NCBI RefSeq assembly: GCF_002288325.1
Contig: NZ_CP016780.1
Coordinates: 310,001-374,000, forward strand
Direction of reading: 5' to 3'
Length of the DNA stretch: 64,000 bases
Origin: Candidatus Planktophila lacus
Lineage (GTDB): Bacteria; Actinomycetota; Actinomycetes; Nanopelagicales; Nanopelagicaceae
Part shown: in pieces, positions 54,927 through 63,685 of the stretch
Layout: each line of letters opens with the position of its first letter
How positions within the stretch are numbered: the stretch's first letter is position 1
Translations under genes and position numbers: made by a program
Notes under the pieces: generated by a model
What the model was told of the DNA's origin: nothing
Seen by the model: only the letters and a program-made list of their open reading frames with translations
Databases searched by the model: none

Positions 54927-55766
54927 CTACTTTATTATTTTTCGAATTGCTTCAGGAATAAACTCAATAATTGATGAAGATGAGATGGGGGCATCCTTAG
55001 ATGCTAAAAGTGCAGCGCTATTGTGAATAAATGCGCCAGTTGCAGCAACGCGCGCTAAATTATTTTCATCATTTAAAATTTCAATGTAATTTGTTGCAAG
55101 AAGCGCGCCAATTATTCCTGCTAATACATCTCCACTTCCGGCTGTGGCGAGCCACGGTGTTGCTTTTGGAAGTTCAATTAAAAAATCTGGTTGCGCAATA
55201 TATGTGGTTGAACCTTTCAAAAGGACTGTAACACCTAACTTGTCAGTAGCAACCATCGACCACTTTTTAGGATCTGCTTCAATCGCCTCTGAAGAGACCT
55301 GAATACCGCGCTTAGCGAGCAGCTTTGCGAGTTCTCCAGCGTGAGGAGTTATCAAAGTGGGCTGAGTTAACTTCCTGGCCCAGTCCAGCGCACCTGCATC
55401 AAGAACTGTCGGCACGCTCTGTGCGCTCATTAACTTAAACCAACGGTGGCGTAGCCAAGTTGTGTAATCGCTATATTTCTTATCGCTCACACCTGATCCA
55501 ACGAGCCAAGCATCGACTTTTCCTGGTTGAACCAGCGCTTCTGGAGCAGCGTGCAGGACAAGGTGAGCCAGTCCAGATGAACTATGGAAGCGCAGAACCC
55601 CAAGGCCAGTCGCCAGCGCTGCCTTTGAAGTTAATACAGCAGCGCCTGGAAACTGCGCAGATCCAGTTATTACTCCAAGGGTTCCGCGTGAATATTTATG
55701 ATCTAACGCGCTTGGAACGATGATGTGCTTCTTTGAATCTTTAGCAGTCCAACGTTGACTCTTCAT
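54927..55766 (-). CDS. nnrD: ADP/ATP-dependent NAD(P)H-hydrate dehydratase
   Basis: Protein of 279 aa, ribokinase-like YjeF C-terminal domain. GTLGVITGSAQFPGAAVLTSKAAL opens the fold; LITPHAGELAKLL, VLLKGSTTYIA and LATAGSGDVLAGIIGALLA are the nucleotide and catalytic segments. It repairs hydrated NADH and NADPH. The epimerase half (NnrE), often fused, is absent here. TAAGAT lies 7 nt before ATG 55766; a 16-bp palindrome separates it from the divergent oxidoreductase. Confidence 0.9.
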   Translation of the reverse strand: MKSQRWTAKDSKKHIIVPSALDHKYSRGTLGVITGSAQFPGAAVLTSKAALATGLGVLRFHSSSGLAHLVLHAAPEALVQPGKVDAWLVGSGVSDKKYSDYTTWLRHRWFKLMSAQSVPTVLDAGALDWARKLTQPTLITPHAGELAKLLAKRGIQVSSEAIEADPKKWSMVATDKLGVTVLLKGSTTYIAQPDFLIELPKATPWLATAGSGDVLAGIIGALLATNYIEILNDENNLARVAATGAFIHNSAALLASKDAPISSSSIIEFIPEAIRKIIK

Positions 55767-55773
55767 GAACTCT

Positions 55774-55779
55774 ATCTTA
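55774..55779 (-). promoter_or_regulatory. Leaderless -10 element for nnrD
   Basis: Minus-strand TAAGAT, 7 nt, then ATG 55766. Confidence 0.45.
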
Positions 55780-55785
55780 CGCCTG

Positions 55786-55801
55786 ATTGGCTAAAGCCAA
55801 T
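55786..55801. promoter_or_regulatory. 16-bp palindrome between nnrD and a dehydrogenase gene
   Basis: ATTGGCT and AGCCAAT form a perfect inverted repeat around AA. It covers the expected -35 region of both divergent leaderless promoters, so one bound protein could control both. Confidence 0.5.
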
Positions 55802-55809
55802 TTTGCAAG

Positions 55810-55815
55810 TATTGT
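55810..55815 (+). promoter_or_regulatory. Leaderless -10 element for the dehydrogenase at 55823
   Basis: TATTGT, 7 nt, then ATG 55823; it favours this start over the TTG at 55787, which lies inside the palindrome. Confidence 0.5.
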
Positions 55816-55822
55816 CCCCGTT

Positions 55823-56800
55823 ATGGAAAAAGCACAAGGAAAAGTACGTTGGGGATTTATCGGCGCAGGTTACATTGCAAAGTTAGCGCTATATCCAGCC
55901 TTACTAAACTCAAAAGATGGTGAGATCTATGCCGTTGGCGCAAAAGATCGCGAAAGAGGGCTAGCACTCTCACCTTCAGGTTTGGTTTACACCGACTATG
56001 ACGAACTCCTTGCCGATCCAAAGGTAGAGGCGATCTACATCTCGCTCCCAAATTCACTTCACATCGAATGGTCAATCAAGGCGATGCGCGCTGGAAAGCA
56101 TGTGCTCTGTGAAAAGCCTGCCGCGATGAACGTTGCACAGTTAAAGGAAGCAATTGCTGTTGCAAATGAAACTGGCTTGATCTTTATGGAGGCGAGCTGG
56201 AACCGCTGGCATCCGCGCACTCTGCGCCTTAAAGAGATTGTTGATTCAGGTGTGATTGGTGAAGTAAAGACAATTCGCTCCGCATTTACTTATGACGGAT
56301 TAGACCCTGCAAATATCCGTGCGATCTACGAACTCGGTGGCGGCGGGCTTTACGACCTTGGACCTTATTCAGTTGCCGCTCCTATCTGGTTAATGGACTT
56401 TGCACCAGTAAGCAATATAAAGACAGATGTGAAATGGCATCCAGGTGGATGTGATGAAACCGTTACGACATCATTTGAAATAGGCGGGGCTCACGCTGAG
56501 GCGCTGACTTCGATGAATACTCCCAACACTCTTTACTTTGATGTCGTTGGCACAAAGGGTCGAGTCTCAATGACCGGAAACGATGCCTTTAACTCGCATA
56601 ACAAACCAAGCACCTTGGAAGTTGAAGTTGATGGAAAGGTAACGGTTGAAAACTTTGCCGCCTGCGATCCTTACCAACTAATGGCTGATGCTATGTCGCG
56701 CCGGATTCGCGGGGGAGAAGGTTGGCTTATGCCACATTCTCAATCGATCGCTTTCGCAGAAGTCTTTGAGCGAGCCTTTGAGGTAATGGGACGACCTTAA
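55823..56800 (+). CDS. Gfo/Idh/MocA family oxidoreductase
   Basis: Protein of 325 aa from ATG 55823. Rossmann motif GFIGAGYIAKLALYPALL, EKPAAMNVAQLKEA with the catalytic Lys, and GGGGLYDLGPYSVAAPIWLM. It resembles the sugar 1-dehydrogenase / dihydrodiol dehydrogenase branch. Followed by an acetoacetyl-CoA synthetase gene 3 bases after its stop; no shared pathway is evident. The substrate is unknown, probably a sugar or cyclitol given the iol cluster nearby. Confidence 0.85.
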   Translation: MEKAQGKVRWGFIGAGYIAKLALYPALLNSKDGEIYAVGAKDRERGLALSPSGLVYTDYDELLADPKVEAIYISLPNSLHIEWSIKAMRAGKHVLCEKPAAMNVAQLKEAIAVANETGLIFMEASWNRWHPRTLRLKEIVDSGVIGEVKTIRSAFTYDGLDPANIRAIYELGGGGLYDLGPYSVAAPIWLMDFAPVSNIKTDVKWHPGGCDETVTTSFEIGGAHAEALTSMNTPNTLYFDVVGTKGRVSMTGNDAFNSHNKPSTLEVEVDGKVTVENFAACDPYQLMADAMSRRIRGGEGWLMPHSQSIAFAEVFERAFEVMGRP

Positions 56801-56803
56801 TTA

Positions 56804-58696
56804 ATGTCTTCACCTCTTTGGAGCCCAGGTAAATCCAATAACCCCTCGCTCATTAAATTAAATGAGCTGGCAAAGGCGAAGGATTTTTCAGAACTTCATA
56901 AGTGGTCGATAGATAACTCTGCTGACTTTTGGCGCTTTGTTGTAAGTGATTCAGAAATAGTCGGCGATTTTGGAGACACTGCAATCTCTGGCTCTGGTTT
57001 TTTTCAAACTGAATTCTTTCCAGGTGCCAAGTTAAATGTAGTCGATACCTTACTTAAGGGAGATCCCGACCAAATAGTTATAACTGAGATCTCCGAATCT
57101 GGGCAGCGCCGCACATTTACAAGAAGTGAAGTCAGGAAGTTAGCTAACCAAGTCGCACAGTCGCTATTGAGCGCTGGTGTTGTAGAAGGTGATGTAGTTG
57201 CAGCCTGCGTAGCAAATACCGCAGATGTGGTTTCTTTTGCTCTCGGTGCGCTAAAAATAGGTGCGATCTTCTCAAGCACTTCTGCAGATTTTGGTGCTGC
57301 AACCGTTTTAGATCGTTTTCAGCAGATATCTCCAAAGGTGCTGTTAGTTACTTCAGGCTATGAGTACAACGGCAAGCAGATAGATTGTCTAGAAAAAGTC
57401 AGTGAAATTGTTGCTGGCCTGCCTTCGCTAGTTAAAGTTGTTTCTATCGGATCAAAACCTAATCCATATCTTTCATTTACTGAGTGGCTCAGTTCAAGTG
57501 ATGGAACGACTGAGATATCAGTTAAGGGTTCCTTTAACCGCCCTGGATTTATCCTCTTTTCATCTGGAACTACAGGTAAGCCGAAGTGCATTGTTCATAG
57601 CGCAGCAGGTGTTCTGCTTAAGACTTTAAGTGAACAGCGTTACCACCTAGATATTCGCGATGGGGATAAAGTCTTTTACTTCACTACTTGTGGCTGGATG
57701 ATGTGGAACTGGTTGGTTGCCTCTCTTGCAACTGGAGCTGGCATTGTTTTATTCGATGGAAATCCAATGCATCCGGCACCTGAAAGGCTCTTTGATATCG
57801 CAGAACAGGAAGAGCTAACCTTTCTTGGAGTTTCTGCAAAGTACATAGATTCACTCCGTAAGATCGAACTTAAGGCGAGCAATTCACACGATCTTTCAAA
57901 GTTAAGAACTCTTGCATCTACTGGTTCACCGCTTAGCCACGAAGGTTTTTCTTACATCTATGGTTCGGTCTCGCCAACAGTTCACCTGGCATCAATTTCT
58001 GGCGGCACCGATATTTGTGGCTGCTTTATGTTGGGCTGGCCAGAACTCCCGGTCTTTGCAGGGCAGATACAAGTTCCCGCGCTCGGCATGGATGTGCAAG
58101 TTTTGAATTCGGATGCAAGCCTGACAAAACCTGGAGATAAAGGCGAGTTAGTTTGCGCCAGTACATTTCCTTCTGCACCACTCTTCTTCTGGGGCGATAA
58201 GGAAAATGAGAAATACCTGGCCTCTTACTTTGAAAAGTTTCCAGATATCTGGACCCACGGAGACTTTGTTGAGCCAACCCAAGAATCTGGTTTCATCATG
58301 CATGGCAGATCTGATGCCACCCTAAATGTTGCAGGTGTTCGAATTGGAACGGCTGAGATCTATCGTATTACCGAGGAGTTTGAAGAAGTTCTGGAAAGTT
58401 TGGCGGTAGCTCAGAAATACGAGAGCGATACGCGAGTAATTCTCTTTCTTAAGTTAAAACCAGGCTCCGAACTAACAACAGATCTTTCCGATCAAATAAA
58501 GCAAGCGCTAAAGCAGAAAGCGAGTCCGCGCCATGTGCCGGCTTTGATATTGCAGGCGCCGGATTTTCCTAGAACAAAGAGCGGAAAATTGGTGGAGCTA
58601 GCGGTTACGCGAGCCGTAAACAAAGAGCCAATTGATAACTTAGGAGCGCTAGCTAATCCAGAATCTCTAGAATGGTTTAAAGACTTAAATCTTTAA
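56804..58696 (+). CDS. Acetoacetyl-CoA synthetase (acetoacetate-CoA ligase)
   Basis: Protein of 630 aa of the ANL superfamily. AMP-binding loop FILFSSGTTGKPKCIVHSAAG, the AACS-type FYFTTCGWMMWNWLVASLATGAGIVLFDGNP, ISGGTDICGCF, and the C-terminal HGRSDATLNVAGVRIGTAEIYR with the acyl-AMP lysine in RTKSGKLVELAV. It activates acetoacetate (or a similar short keto acid) with ATP and CoA. No thiolase is nearby. Its end overlaps the convergent dehydrogenase gene by 20 bases. Confidence 0.9.
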   Translation: MSSPLWSPGKSNNPSLIKLNELAKAKDFSELHKWSIDNSADFWRFVVSDSEIVGDFGDTAISGSGFFQTEFFPGAKLNVVDTLLKGDPDQIVITEISESGQRRTFTRSEVRKLANQVAQSLLSAGVVEGDVVAACVANTADVVSFALGALKIGAIFSSTSADFGAATVLDRFQQISPKVLLVTSGYEYNGKQIDCLEKVSEIVAGLPSLVKVVSIGSKPNPYLSFTEWLSSSDGTTEISVKGSFNRPGFILFSSGTTGKPKCIVHSAAGVLLKTLSEQRYHLDIRDGDKVFYFTTCGWMMWNWLVASLATGAGIVLFDGNPMHPAPERLFDIAEQEELTFLGVSAKYIDSLRKIELKASNSHDLSKLRTLASTGSPLSHEGFSYIYGSVSPTVHLASISGGTDICGCFMLGWPELPVFAGQIQVPALGMDVQVLNSDASLTKPGDKGELVCASTFPSAPLFFWGDKENEKYLASYFEKFPDIWTHGDFVEPTQESGFIMHGRSDATLNVAGVRIGTAEIYRITEEFEEVLESLAVAQKYESDTRVILFLKLKPGSELTTDLSDQIKQALKQKASPRHVPALILQAPDFPRTKSGKLVELAVTRAVNKEPIDNLGALANPESLEWFKDLNL

Positions 58697-59846
58697 CGCG
58701 CTCCCAAGTACGTGAACTCCAAGAGTTGATTAACGCCTGCTGCACGCTGACCACATCAACTGCCTCTTTAAAGCTCTGTCCGAACTTCGTGCCTTCAGCA
58801 ATTGATTGCATAAATGAATAATCTTCAATCGCAACTAGATCTTCAAAGCCAATCGCGTTGGCTTGTCCCGGAACGAAAGCGCCATGGAATGGGAAGCGAT
58901 CTCCGCCATAAATAGTGGTGTAGCCAGTGTTTAACGAAGTACCTAGCTCGTAATACTGAAGTTCATTGATCTTCTCTAAGTTCCACATCAGCGAGCCCTT
59001 AGTGCCGTAAATTTCAAAGGCATTCTGGCTCTCTGGGCCAACCACCGTGCGACTTACTTCAAAGGTACCTGTGGCGCCGTTTTCAAATGTGCAGAGCATC
59101 GATGCAAAGTCTTCGTTTTCAACATCGCCCTTTGGATCAGTTGCCTTACCGCGTGAGTAATGTCCAGCATTTCCTGAAGGAAGCGGGCGTTGCTTAATCG
59201 TTGTGTTCTGCATTCCAACAACTTCAGAGATGCCACCAACTAAGAACTGCGCCATGGAAACGCTATGGCTAAGAATGTCGCTAGATACTCCGTAACCAGC
59301 ATCGGCAAGTTTAAATCTCCAAGTTAAAAGTCCGAGTTCGTCACTGCCATACATACTCAAGAAGCGACCGCGGTAATGAGTGATATCTCCAAGTGCACCA
59401 CTGGCAATGAGATTCTTTGCATGAAGCACTAGCGGTGCCCAGACATAGTTATAGCCAACGCCAGTTGGAACACCAGCGGCAGTGGCTAACTTGTATGCCT
59501 GAACTGTCTGTTCTGGCTTTCCACCAATTGGCTTCTCGCTAAATACTGCTTTGCCAGCTTTAGTCGCCGCTTCGATCATTGGAAGGTGCAACATATTTGG
59601 CGCGGTTACCCAGACAGCATCAACATCATCTGCAGTTGCCGCTTCCATCCAATCACCGGTAGCGCGCTTAAATCCATAATCTGCAACTGCGCTCTTCTGG
59701 CGCGCAGGATCTACATCTGCACAAACCTGCAAGACAGGTTCAAATGAACGATCTGGAAATAGTGAAGGAATACGCAGCGCAGAACGTGAATGCGCCTGTC
59801 CCATCCAACCTAACCCAAGGACGGCGATGCGGATCTCTCTCTTCAT
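58677..59846 (-). CDS. Gfo/Idh/MocA family oxidoreductase of the inositol cluster
   Basis: Protein of 389 aa. Rossmann motif VLGLGWMGQAHSRSALR, SEKPIGGKPEQTVQAYKLA with the catalytic Lys, and GVSSDILSHSVSMAQFLVGG. It resembles dehydrogenases found in actinobacterial iol operons (inositol 2-dehydrogenase or scyllo-inositol dehydrogenase-like). It directly follows iolB (stop and ATG adjacent, TAAATG), so it is co-translated with it. The precise cyclitol isomer is not known. Confidence 0.86.
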   Translation of the reverse strand: MKREIRIAVLGLGWMGQAHSRSALRIPSLFPDRSFEPVLQVCADVDPARQKSAVADYGFKRATGDWMEAATADDVDAVWVTAPNMLHLPMIEAATKAGKAVFSEKPIGGKPEQTVQAYKLATAAGVPTGVGYNYVWAPLVLHAKNLIASGALGDITHYRGRFLSMYGSDELGLLTWRFKLADAGYGVSSDILSHSVSMAQFLVGGISEVVGMQNTTIKQRPLPSGNAGHYSRGKATDPKGDVENEDFASMLCTFENGATGTFEVSRTVVGPESQNAFEIYGTKGSLMWNLEKINELQYYELGTSLNTGYTTIYGGDRFPFHGAFVPGQANAIGFEDLVAIEDYSFMQSIAEGTKFGQSFKEAVDVVSVQQALINSWSSRTWERVKDLSL

Positions 59847-60746
59847 TTACTTACCTTTCCCTACTTTTCCATTGGCAGAAGTCATTGGACAACGTGGATC
59901 TTGTACTTGATCGTTCCAAGAATCTCGGATCCAATGATGTGCTGGATCATCGCAGAAAGCCATGCTGCGCTCGGGTGCAGGCCCGGCCATAACATTCAAG
60001 AAATACATTGGATATTCAGGTGAAGCAATTGATGGGCCGTGATAACCATGAGGCACAACGTAGGTATCTCTATCGTGCAAGGTAACAGTTTCATCGACAG
60101 TTTCATCTACGGTGTAAACATGGAAAAAGCCAACACCTTCAGGATCTCCGTGATCTGATCCATCTTTGCCGATCTGGAAGTAATAAACCTCTTCGTTAAT
60201 TGTTGGGCAACCAGGGAACTTATCGTGGCGATGTGGAGGCCATGATGAGAGATTTCCTCCCGGTGTTAAGACTTCACATACGAGAATCTTGTGGCATTGG
60301 GTAAAGCTAGTTGGAGTTGCAATGTTATTTACCTGGCGAGTTGCTTTGCCTGAACCGCGTACTTCAACCTGAACTTGTTCAGCAGGTGTGTAGCAGACTG
60401 GGAATTTTTCACTAGCTTCTGCAGTAAGCAGGGCAATCTCCCCAGATTTACTGCTAAATGAAACCTTTGAACCAACTGGGAGATAGATCCAATCTGAAAC
60501 TGCTGCAAATACACCAGTTCTACCTTTTAGAGTAAATGCCTGGCCATCAACCGATACTGAAACGTTCTGAGCTGAGAGTGGAAGTAGAACACCTTCGCGA
60601 CCGCTTAACTCAACGCTAAATTCTGATTTAGTTGCAAAGTTATAGGTATAGAAACCACAGTATTCCCAGCCAGAATCTTTTGGCGTCAGTGAGATTTCAT
60701 GTTCTGCCGTCTTTAGCGAGCCCGCGGGTTTATACCAATTACTCAT
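59847..60746 (-). CDS. iolB: 5-deoxy-glucuronate isomerase
   Basis: Protein of 299 aa, bicupin. Signatures of IolB include WEYCGFYTYNF, the metal-binding segment SSWPPHRHDKFPGCPTINEEVYYFQI, and VPHGYHGPSIASPEYPMYFLNVMAGPAPERSMAFCDDPAHHWI. It converts 5-deoxy-glucuronate to 2-deoxy-5-ke-gluconate in inositol breakdown. Sits between the Cgl0159-like gene and a dehydrogenase gene. Confidence 0.94.
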   Translation of the reverse strand: MSNWYKPAGSLKTAEHEISLTPKDSGWEYCGFYTYNFATKSEFSVELSGREGVLLPLSAQNVSVSVDGQAFTLKGRTGVFAAVSDWIYLPVGSKVSFSSKSGEIALLTAEASEKFPVCYTPAEQVQVEVRGSGKATRQVNNIATPTSFTQCHKILVCEVLTPGGNLSSWPPHRHDKFPGCPTINEEVYYFQIGKDGSDHGDPEGVGFFHVYTVDETVDETVTLHDRDTYVVPHGYHGPSIASPEYPMYFLNVMAGPAPERSMAFCDDPAHHWIRDSWNDQVQDPRCPMTSANGKVGKGK

Positions 60747-60761
60747 TTGATTTATCCATTT

Positions 60762-61655
60762 CTAACTAATTTTTCTAACCATTTGTGCGGCACGAGCAAC
60801 TGCTGCTTCAACATCTAACTCATCGCCAAAGAGTAATGCGCGCCCCGGTACTAAGCCGCGGATATTTGGAACTTTCAGAGCGTTATCCCATTTAGCAAAG
60901 ACATCTTCCCAATTACTGCCGGGATCTCCACCTAACAATAAAATTGGGCAGCTAGTGGCCGCTGCAACTTTTTCAGGGTTGGTTGGCGCAGGAATTTTCA
61001 ACCAGGTAAATGCTGAAGACGAACCAAGTCCTGAGGCGATAGAAACTACTTTGATTAACTTCTCTTCAGAAGGATCAAGAACTGCTCTGCCGTTCTCATT
61101 CTTAATATATGGAAGTGGCTCAATCATCGAAACGAGTTCAAAATCTGCAAGTTGTGTTGTAACGGCAGCAACCATCTCGATTGTTCGCGCGGTGCCAGGA
61201 TCGGTCTCATCGATGCGCAGCAAAGTCTTTCCACCATCTAGCCCCATGCTGCGAATATGTTCGGCATCGTAGGCAGTCAGGCGATCATCTAGTTCCCATG
61301 AAGCGCCAATAATTCCGCCGCGGTTCATAGTTCCGATCGCGACTTTGCCTTCCAAAGCACCGAGCCAAGCCAATTCTTCGAGAATATCTGCGCTAGCCAT
61401 TACGCCATCAACGCCTGGAAGAGCTAAGCCTCTAACCAACTTATCGAGCAGAATAAATCGATCTGCGATCGCAGTTGGATTATTTCCTGCCGCAATTATT
61501 CCGCGCGCGGTGTGGTCGGCTGCGAGCAAGAGCAAACGACCATCTTTACCTGCAACGCTGCGACGTGATCTCTTCTTTAGAGCAAGTTGGAAAGATTTAG
61601 GGTTATTGATGCGCGCTTCAATTAGTTCGAGGTAATGCTTTTGCTCTAACTTCAC
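60762..61655 (-). CDS. Cgl0159-family (beta/alpha)8 protein, probable aldolase
   Basis: Protein of 297 aa, class I aldolase-like TIM barrel. LLLLAADHTARGIIAAG, DGVMASADILEELAWLG, the lysine-rich catalytic strand GGKTLLRIDETDP, and LLLGGDPGSNWEDVF are seen. Homologues sit in inositol clusters of Corynebacterium beside iolC and iolB, and are thought to act on phosphorylated deoxy-keto-gluconate in place of the IolJ aldolase. GTG 61655 overlaps the iolC stop (GTGA). Confidence 0.8.
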   Translation of the reverse strand: MKLEQKHYLELIEARINNPKSFQLALKKRSRRSVAGKDGRLLLLAADHTARGIIAAGNNPTAIADRFILLDKLVRGLALPGVDGVMASADILEELAWLGALEGKVAIGTMNRGGIIGASWELDDRLTAYDAEHIRSMGLDGGKTLLRIDETDPGTARTIEMVAAVTTQLADFELVSMIEPLPYIKNENGRAVLDPSEEKLIKVVSIASGLGSSSAFTWLKIPAPTNPEKVAAATSCPILLLGGDPGSNWEDVFAKWDNALKVPNIRGLVPGRALLFGDELDVEAAVARAAQMVRKIS

Positions 61656-62611
61656 CGATTGCTCCCCATCTCTTCTATAAATCTATTTAAAATCTCTAGC
61701 GTTGGCATGGCATCTGCGCACATTAACTCAGATGCCAAATAGGCACCAGCAGCATTTGCGAAGGCACCGATCTTTTCCAGATCCCACCCGCTCAGTAACC
61801 CATGGATTAACGCCCCACCAAAGGCATCTCCGGCGCCCAACCCGCAAACCAATTTTATTGGCAAAGGCTTGACGACATGCACCTTCTCTTTAGTCGCCAG
61901 CAAAACTCCATCGCCGCCCATTTTTACAATCGCTAATGTGATGCCGCGATTCAATAAATCATCTGCCGCCTTATTCGGATCGGTAATCCCCAGTGCAACA
62001 TCGCATTCAGCGATATTTCCAATAGCGATCGTGCAATGTGAAAGCGCACGTTGCGCAGCAGCCCGAGCATCTTCTCTGCTCTTCCAGAACGATGGTCGAT
62101 AATCTAGATCGATAATGGTTTCCTTTGCGCGGCCTCTTATCTCAAGCCACTGGAAGATACTTTCTGCAGTCGTTCCTTGAGAAAGCGCGCAGGCGCTGAC
62201 CCAGAAGTTCTTAGCGCTCTTCAAAGTCTGGTCATCAATATCTGAGGCGATGAGTTGAGTATCAGGTGCTGACGGTTGGCGATGAAAAATTATCTTCGGA
62301 TCTTCAGGTGGATCTTGTGAGGCAAGAACAACGGGAGTTAGTCCGCTTTCAGCAACCTTCACAAAACTTGTATCTACGCCAAAACTTTGCAGCTTATTAA
62401 CTACAAACTCACCAAGTGGATCTACGCCAACCTTGGTAACAATCGCGCTCTTATGACCGAACCTTGCTGCGGCGACTGCAACATTTGTAGGAGATCCACC
62501 AATAGATTTTTGAAAAGTCTGTGGCTGGCTAAAGGAGGTGTTTATCTGCTCCGAGAAAAGATCGACGCTTATTCGACCCACAGTTAACAGGTCGAGAGGG
62601 GATGTCATCAT
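61652..62611 (-). CDS. iolC: 5-dehydro-2-deoxygluconokinase
   Basis: Protein of 319 aa, PfkB/ribokinase family. LTVGRISVDLFSEQ, GGSPTNVAVAAARFGHKSAIVTKVG (substrate site) and the C-terminal VCGLGAGDAFGGALIHGLL with catalytic Asp are complete. It phosphorylates 2-deoxy-5-keto-gluconate. First gene of the four-gene minus-strand iol block, behind a divergent promoter shared with a second dehydrogenase. Two ATGs lie at the start (62611 and 62608). Confidence 0.93.
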   Translation of the reverse strand: MMTSPLDLLTVGRISVDLFSEQINTSFSQPQTFQKSIGGSPTNVAVAAARFGHKSAIVTKVGVDPLGEFVVNKLQSFGVDTSFVKVAESGLTPVVLASQDPPEDPKIIFHRQPSAPDTQLIASDIDDQTLKSAKNFWVSACALSQGTTAESIFQWLEIRGRAKETIIDLDYRPSFWKSREDARAAAQRALSHCTIAIGNIAECDVALGITDPNKAADDLLNRGITLAIVKMGGDGVLLATKEKVHVVKPLPIKLVCGLGAGDAFGGALIHGLLSGWDLEKIGAFANAAGAYLASELMCADAMPTLEILNRFIEEMGSNR

Positions 62612-62658
62612 TTCCTAACTTAAAAGAACGGAGGAGCGCTTCATTATTTATAGCCCAA

Positions 62659-62668
62659 ACTATATAGT
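62659..62668. promoter_or_regulatory. Palindromic AT-rich site in the divergent iolC/dehydrogenase promoter
   Basis: ACTATATAGT is a perfect 10-bp palindrome, 48 bp before iolC and 39 bp before the dehydrogenase ATG. It holds -10-like hexamers on both strands. Confidence 0.4.
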
Positions 62669-62706
62669 GAAGGTCTTGCTTAGTGGAATACGGAGTAGTC
62701 CAGCAG

Positions 62707-63681
62707 ATGAGAATTGCAGTCATTGGCGCTGGTCGAATGGGCGCTATTCGCGCCGAAGATTTGCTTTCAGGTGGCGCTGAAGTAACTCTCTTTAACCGCA
62801 GAGATAATGTGGCGAAAGAGTTAGCTCAGAAATTGAATTGCAGTTCAGCGGAATATTCAGATCTTCTCAAGTTAAGTTTTGATGGTTATGTCGTGGCGAC
62901 CGCGACAAATTCGCACATTGCAATTTTGGATCAGTTGATTCCCCTTGGAAAACCGATACTTTGCGAGAAACCAATTTCACTCACCGTTGAAGAGACAGAT
63001 TTAGTAATTGAGAAATGTAAAAAGCATGGAACAGAAATCCAGGTTGGATTTCAGCGGCGCTTTGATCCACCGATTTCCGTTGCTGCCAACAAAGTTTCTT
63101 CGGGCCAAGTTGGAACGCTCTACGCGATGCACATGTACGCACACGATCACCAACCTTCTACCTTGGAATTCCTAGAAGGTAGCGGCAGTATTTATCGCGA
63201 TCTACATGTTCATGATTTCGATCTTGTTAGATGGATTACTCAGAGCGAGATAAAAAAGGTCTATGCAACACAGTCTGTACGCGAACATCAACAATATGCA
63301 AAATACAACGATGCCGATGTTTCGCTAATCTCCCTAACCACCGAATCGGGAGTTCAAGTTGCAATAACTGGTACCCGCCATAATCCTATTGGCCACGATG
63401 TTCGCTTTGAAGTCTTTGGCTCTAAAGATTCAATTGCCGTAGGGCTAAATTTGAAGACACCGATTCACGATATTGAAGGGGAAATCGGCTTCAGCGAAAT
63501 CAGATACACCGGCTTTATTGAACGCTTCCGCCAAGCATTTGCTGAAGAATCTCACGCCTTCATTAAATTCGTAGAAGGAAAAACTCCAAACCCATGTCCG
63601 CCTATCAATGCGCGCCAAGCGCTTCGCGTGGCCATTGCTTGTGAAGAATCAATTCTTAGTGGTTCTGCAGTAGAATTGTAA
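62707..63681 (+). CDS. iolG: Inositol 2-dehydrogenase-like oxidoreductase (IolG-like)
   Basis: Protein of 324 aa from ATG 62707, where the Rossmann fold begins (RIAVIGAGRMGAIRAEDL). An in-frame GTG at 62683 with AAGG nearby is a possible earlier start. CEKPISLTVEETDLVI holds the catalytic Lys; IQVGFQRRFDPP and YRDLHVHDFDLVRWI fit the myo-inositol 2-dehydrogenase group. It probably begins inositol oxidation for the divergent iol genes. Next gene starts 4 bases after its stop. Confidence 0.85.
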   Translation: MRIAVIGAGRMGAIRAEDLLSGGAEVTLFNRRDNVAKELAQKLNCSSAEYSDLLKLSFDGYVVATATNSHIAILDQLIPLGKPILCEKPISLTVEETDLVIEKCKKHGTEIQVGFQRRFDPPISVAANKVSSGQVGTLYAMHMYAHDHQPSTLEFLEGSGSIYRDLHVHDFDLVRWITQSEIKKVYATQSVREHQQYAKYNDADVSLISLTTESGVQVAITGTRHNPIGHDVRFEVFGSKDSIAVGLNLKTPIHDIEGEIGFSEIRYTGFIERFRQAFAEESHAFIKFVEGKTPNPCPPINARQALRVAIACEESILSGSAVEL

Positions 63682-63685
63682 TCTG

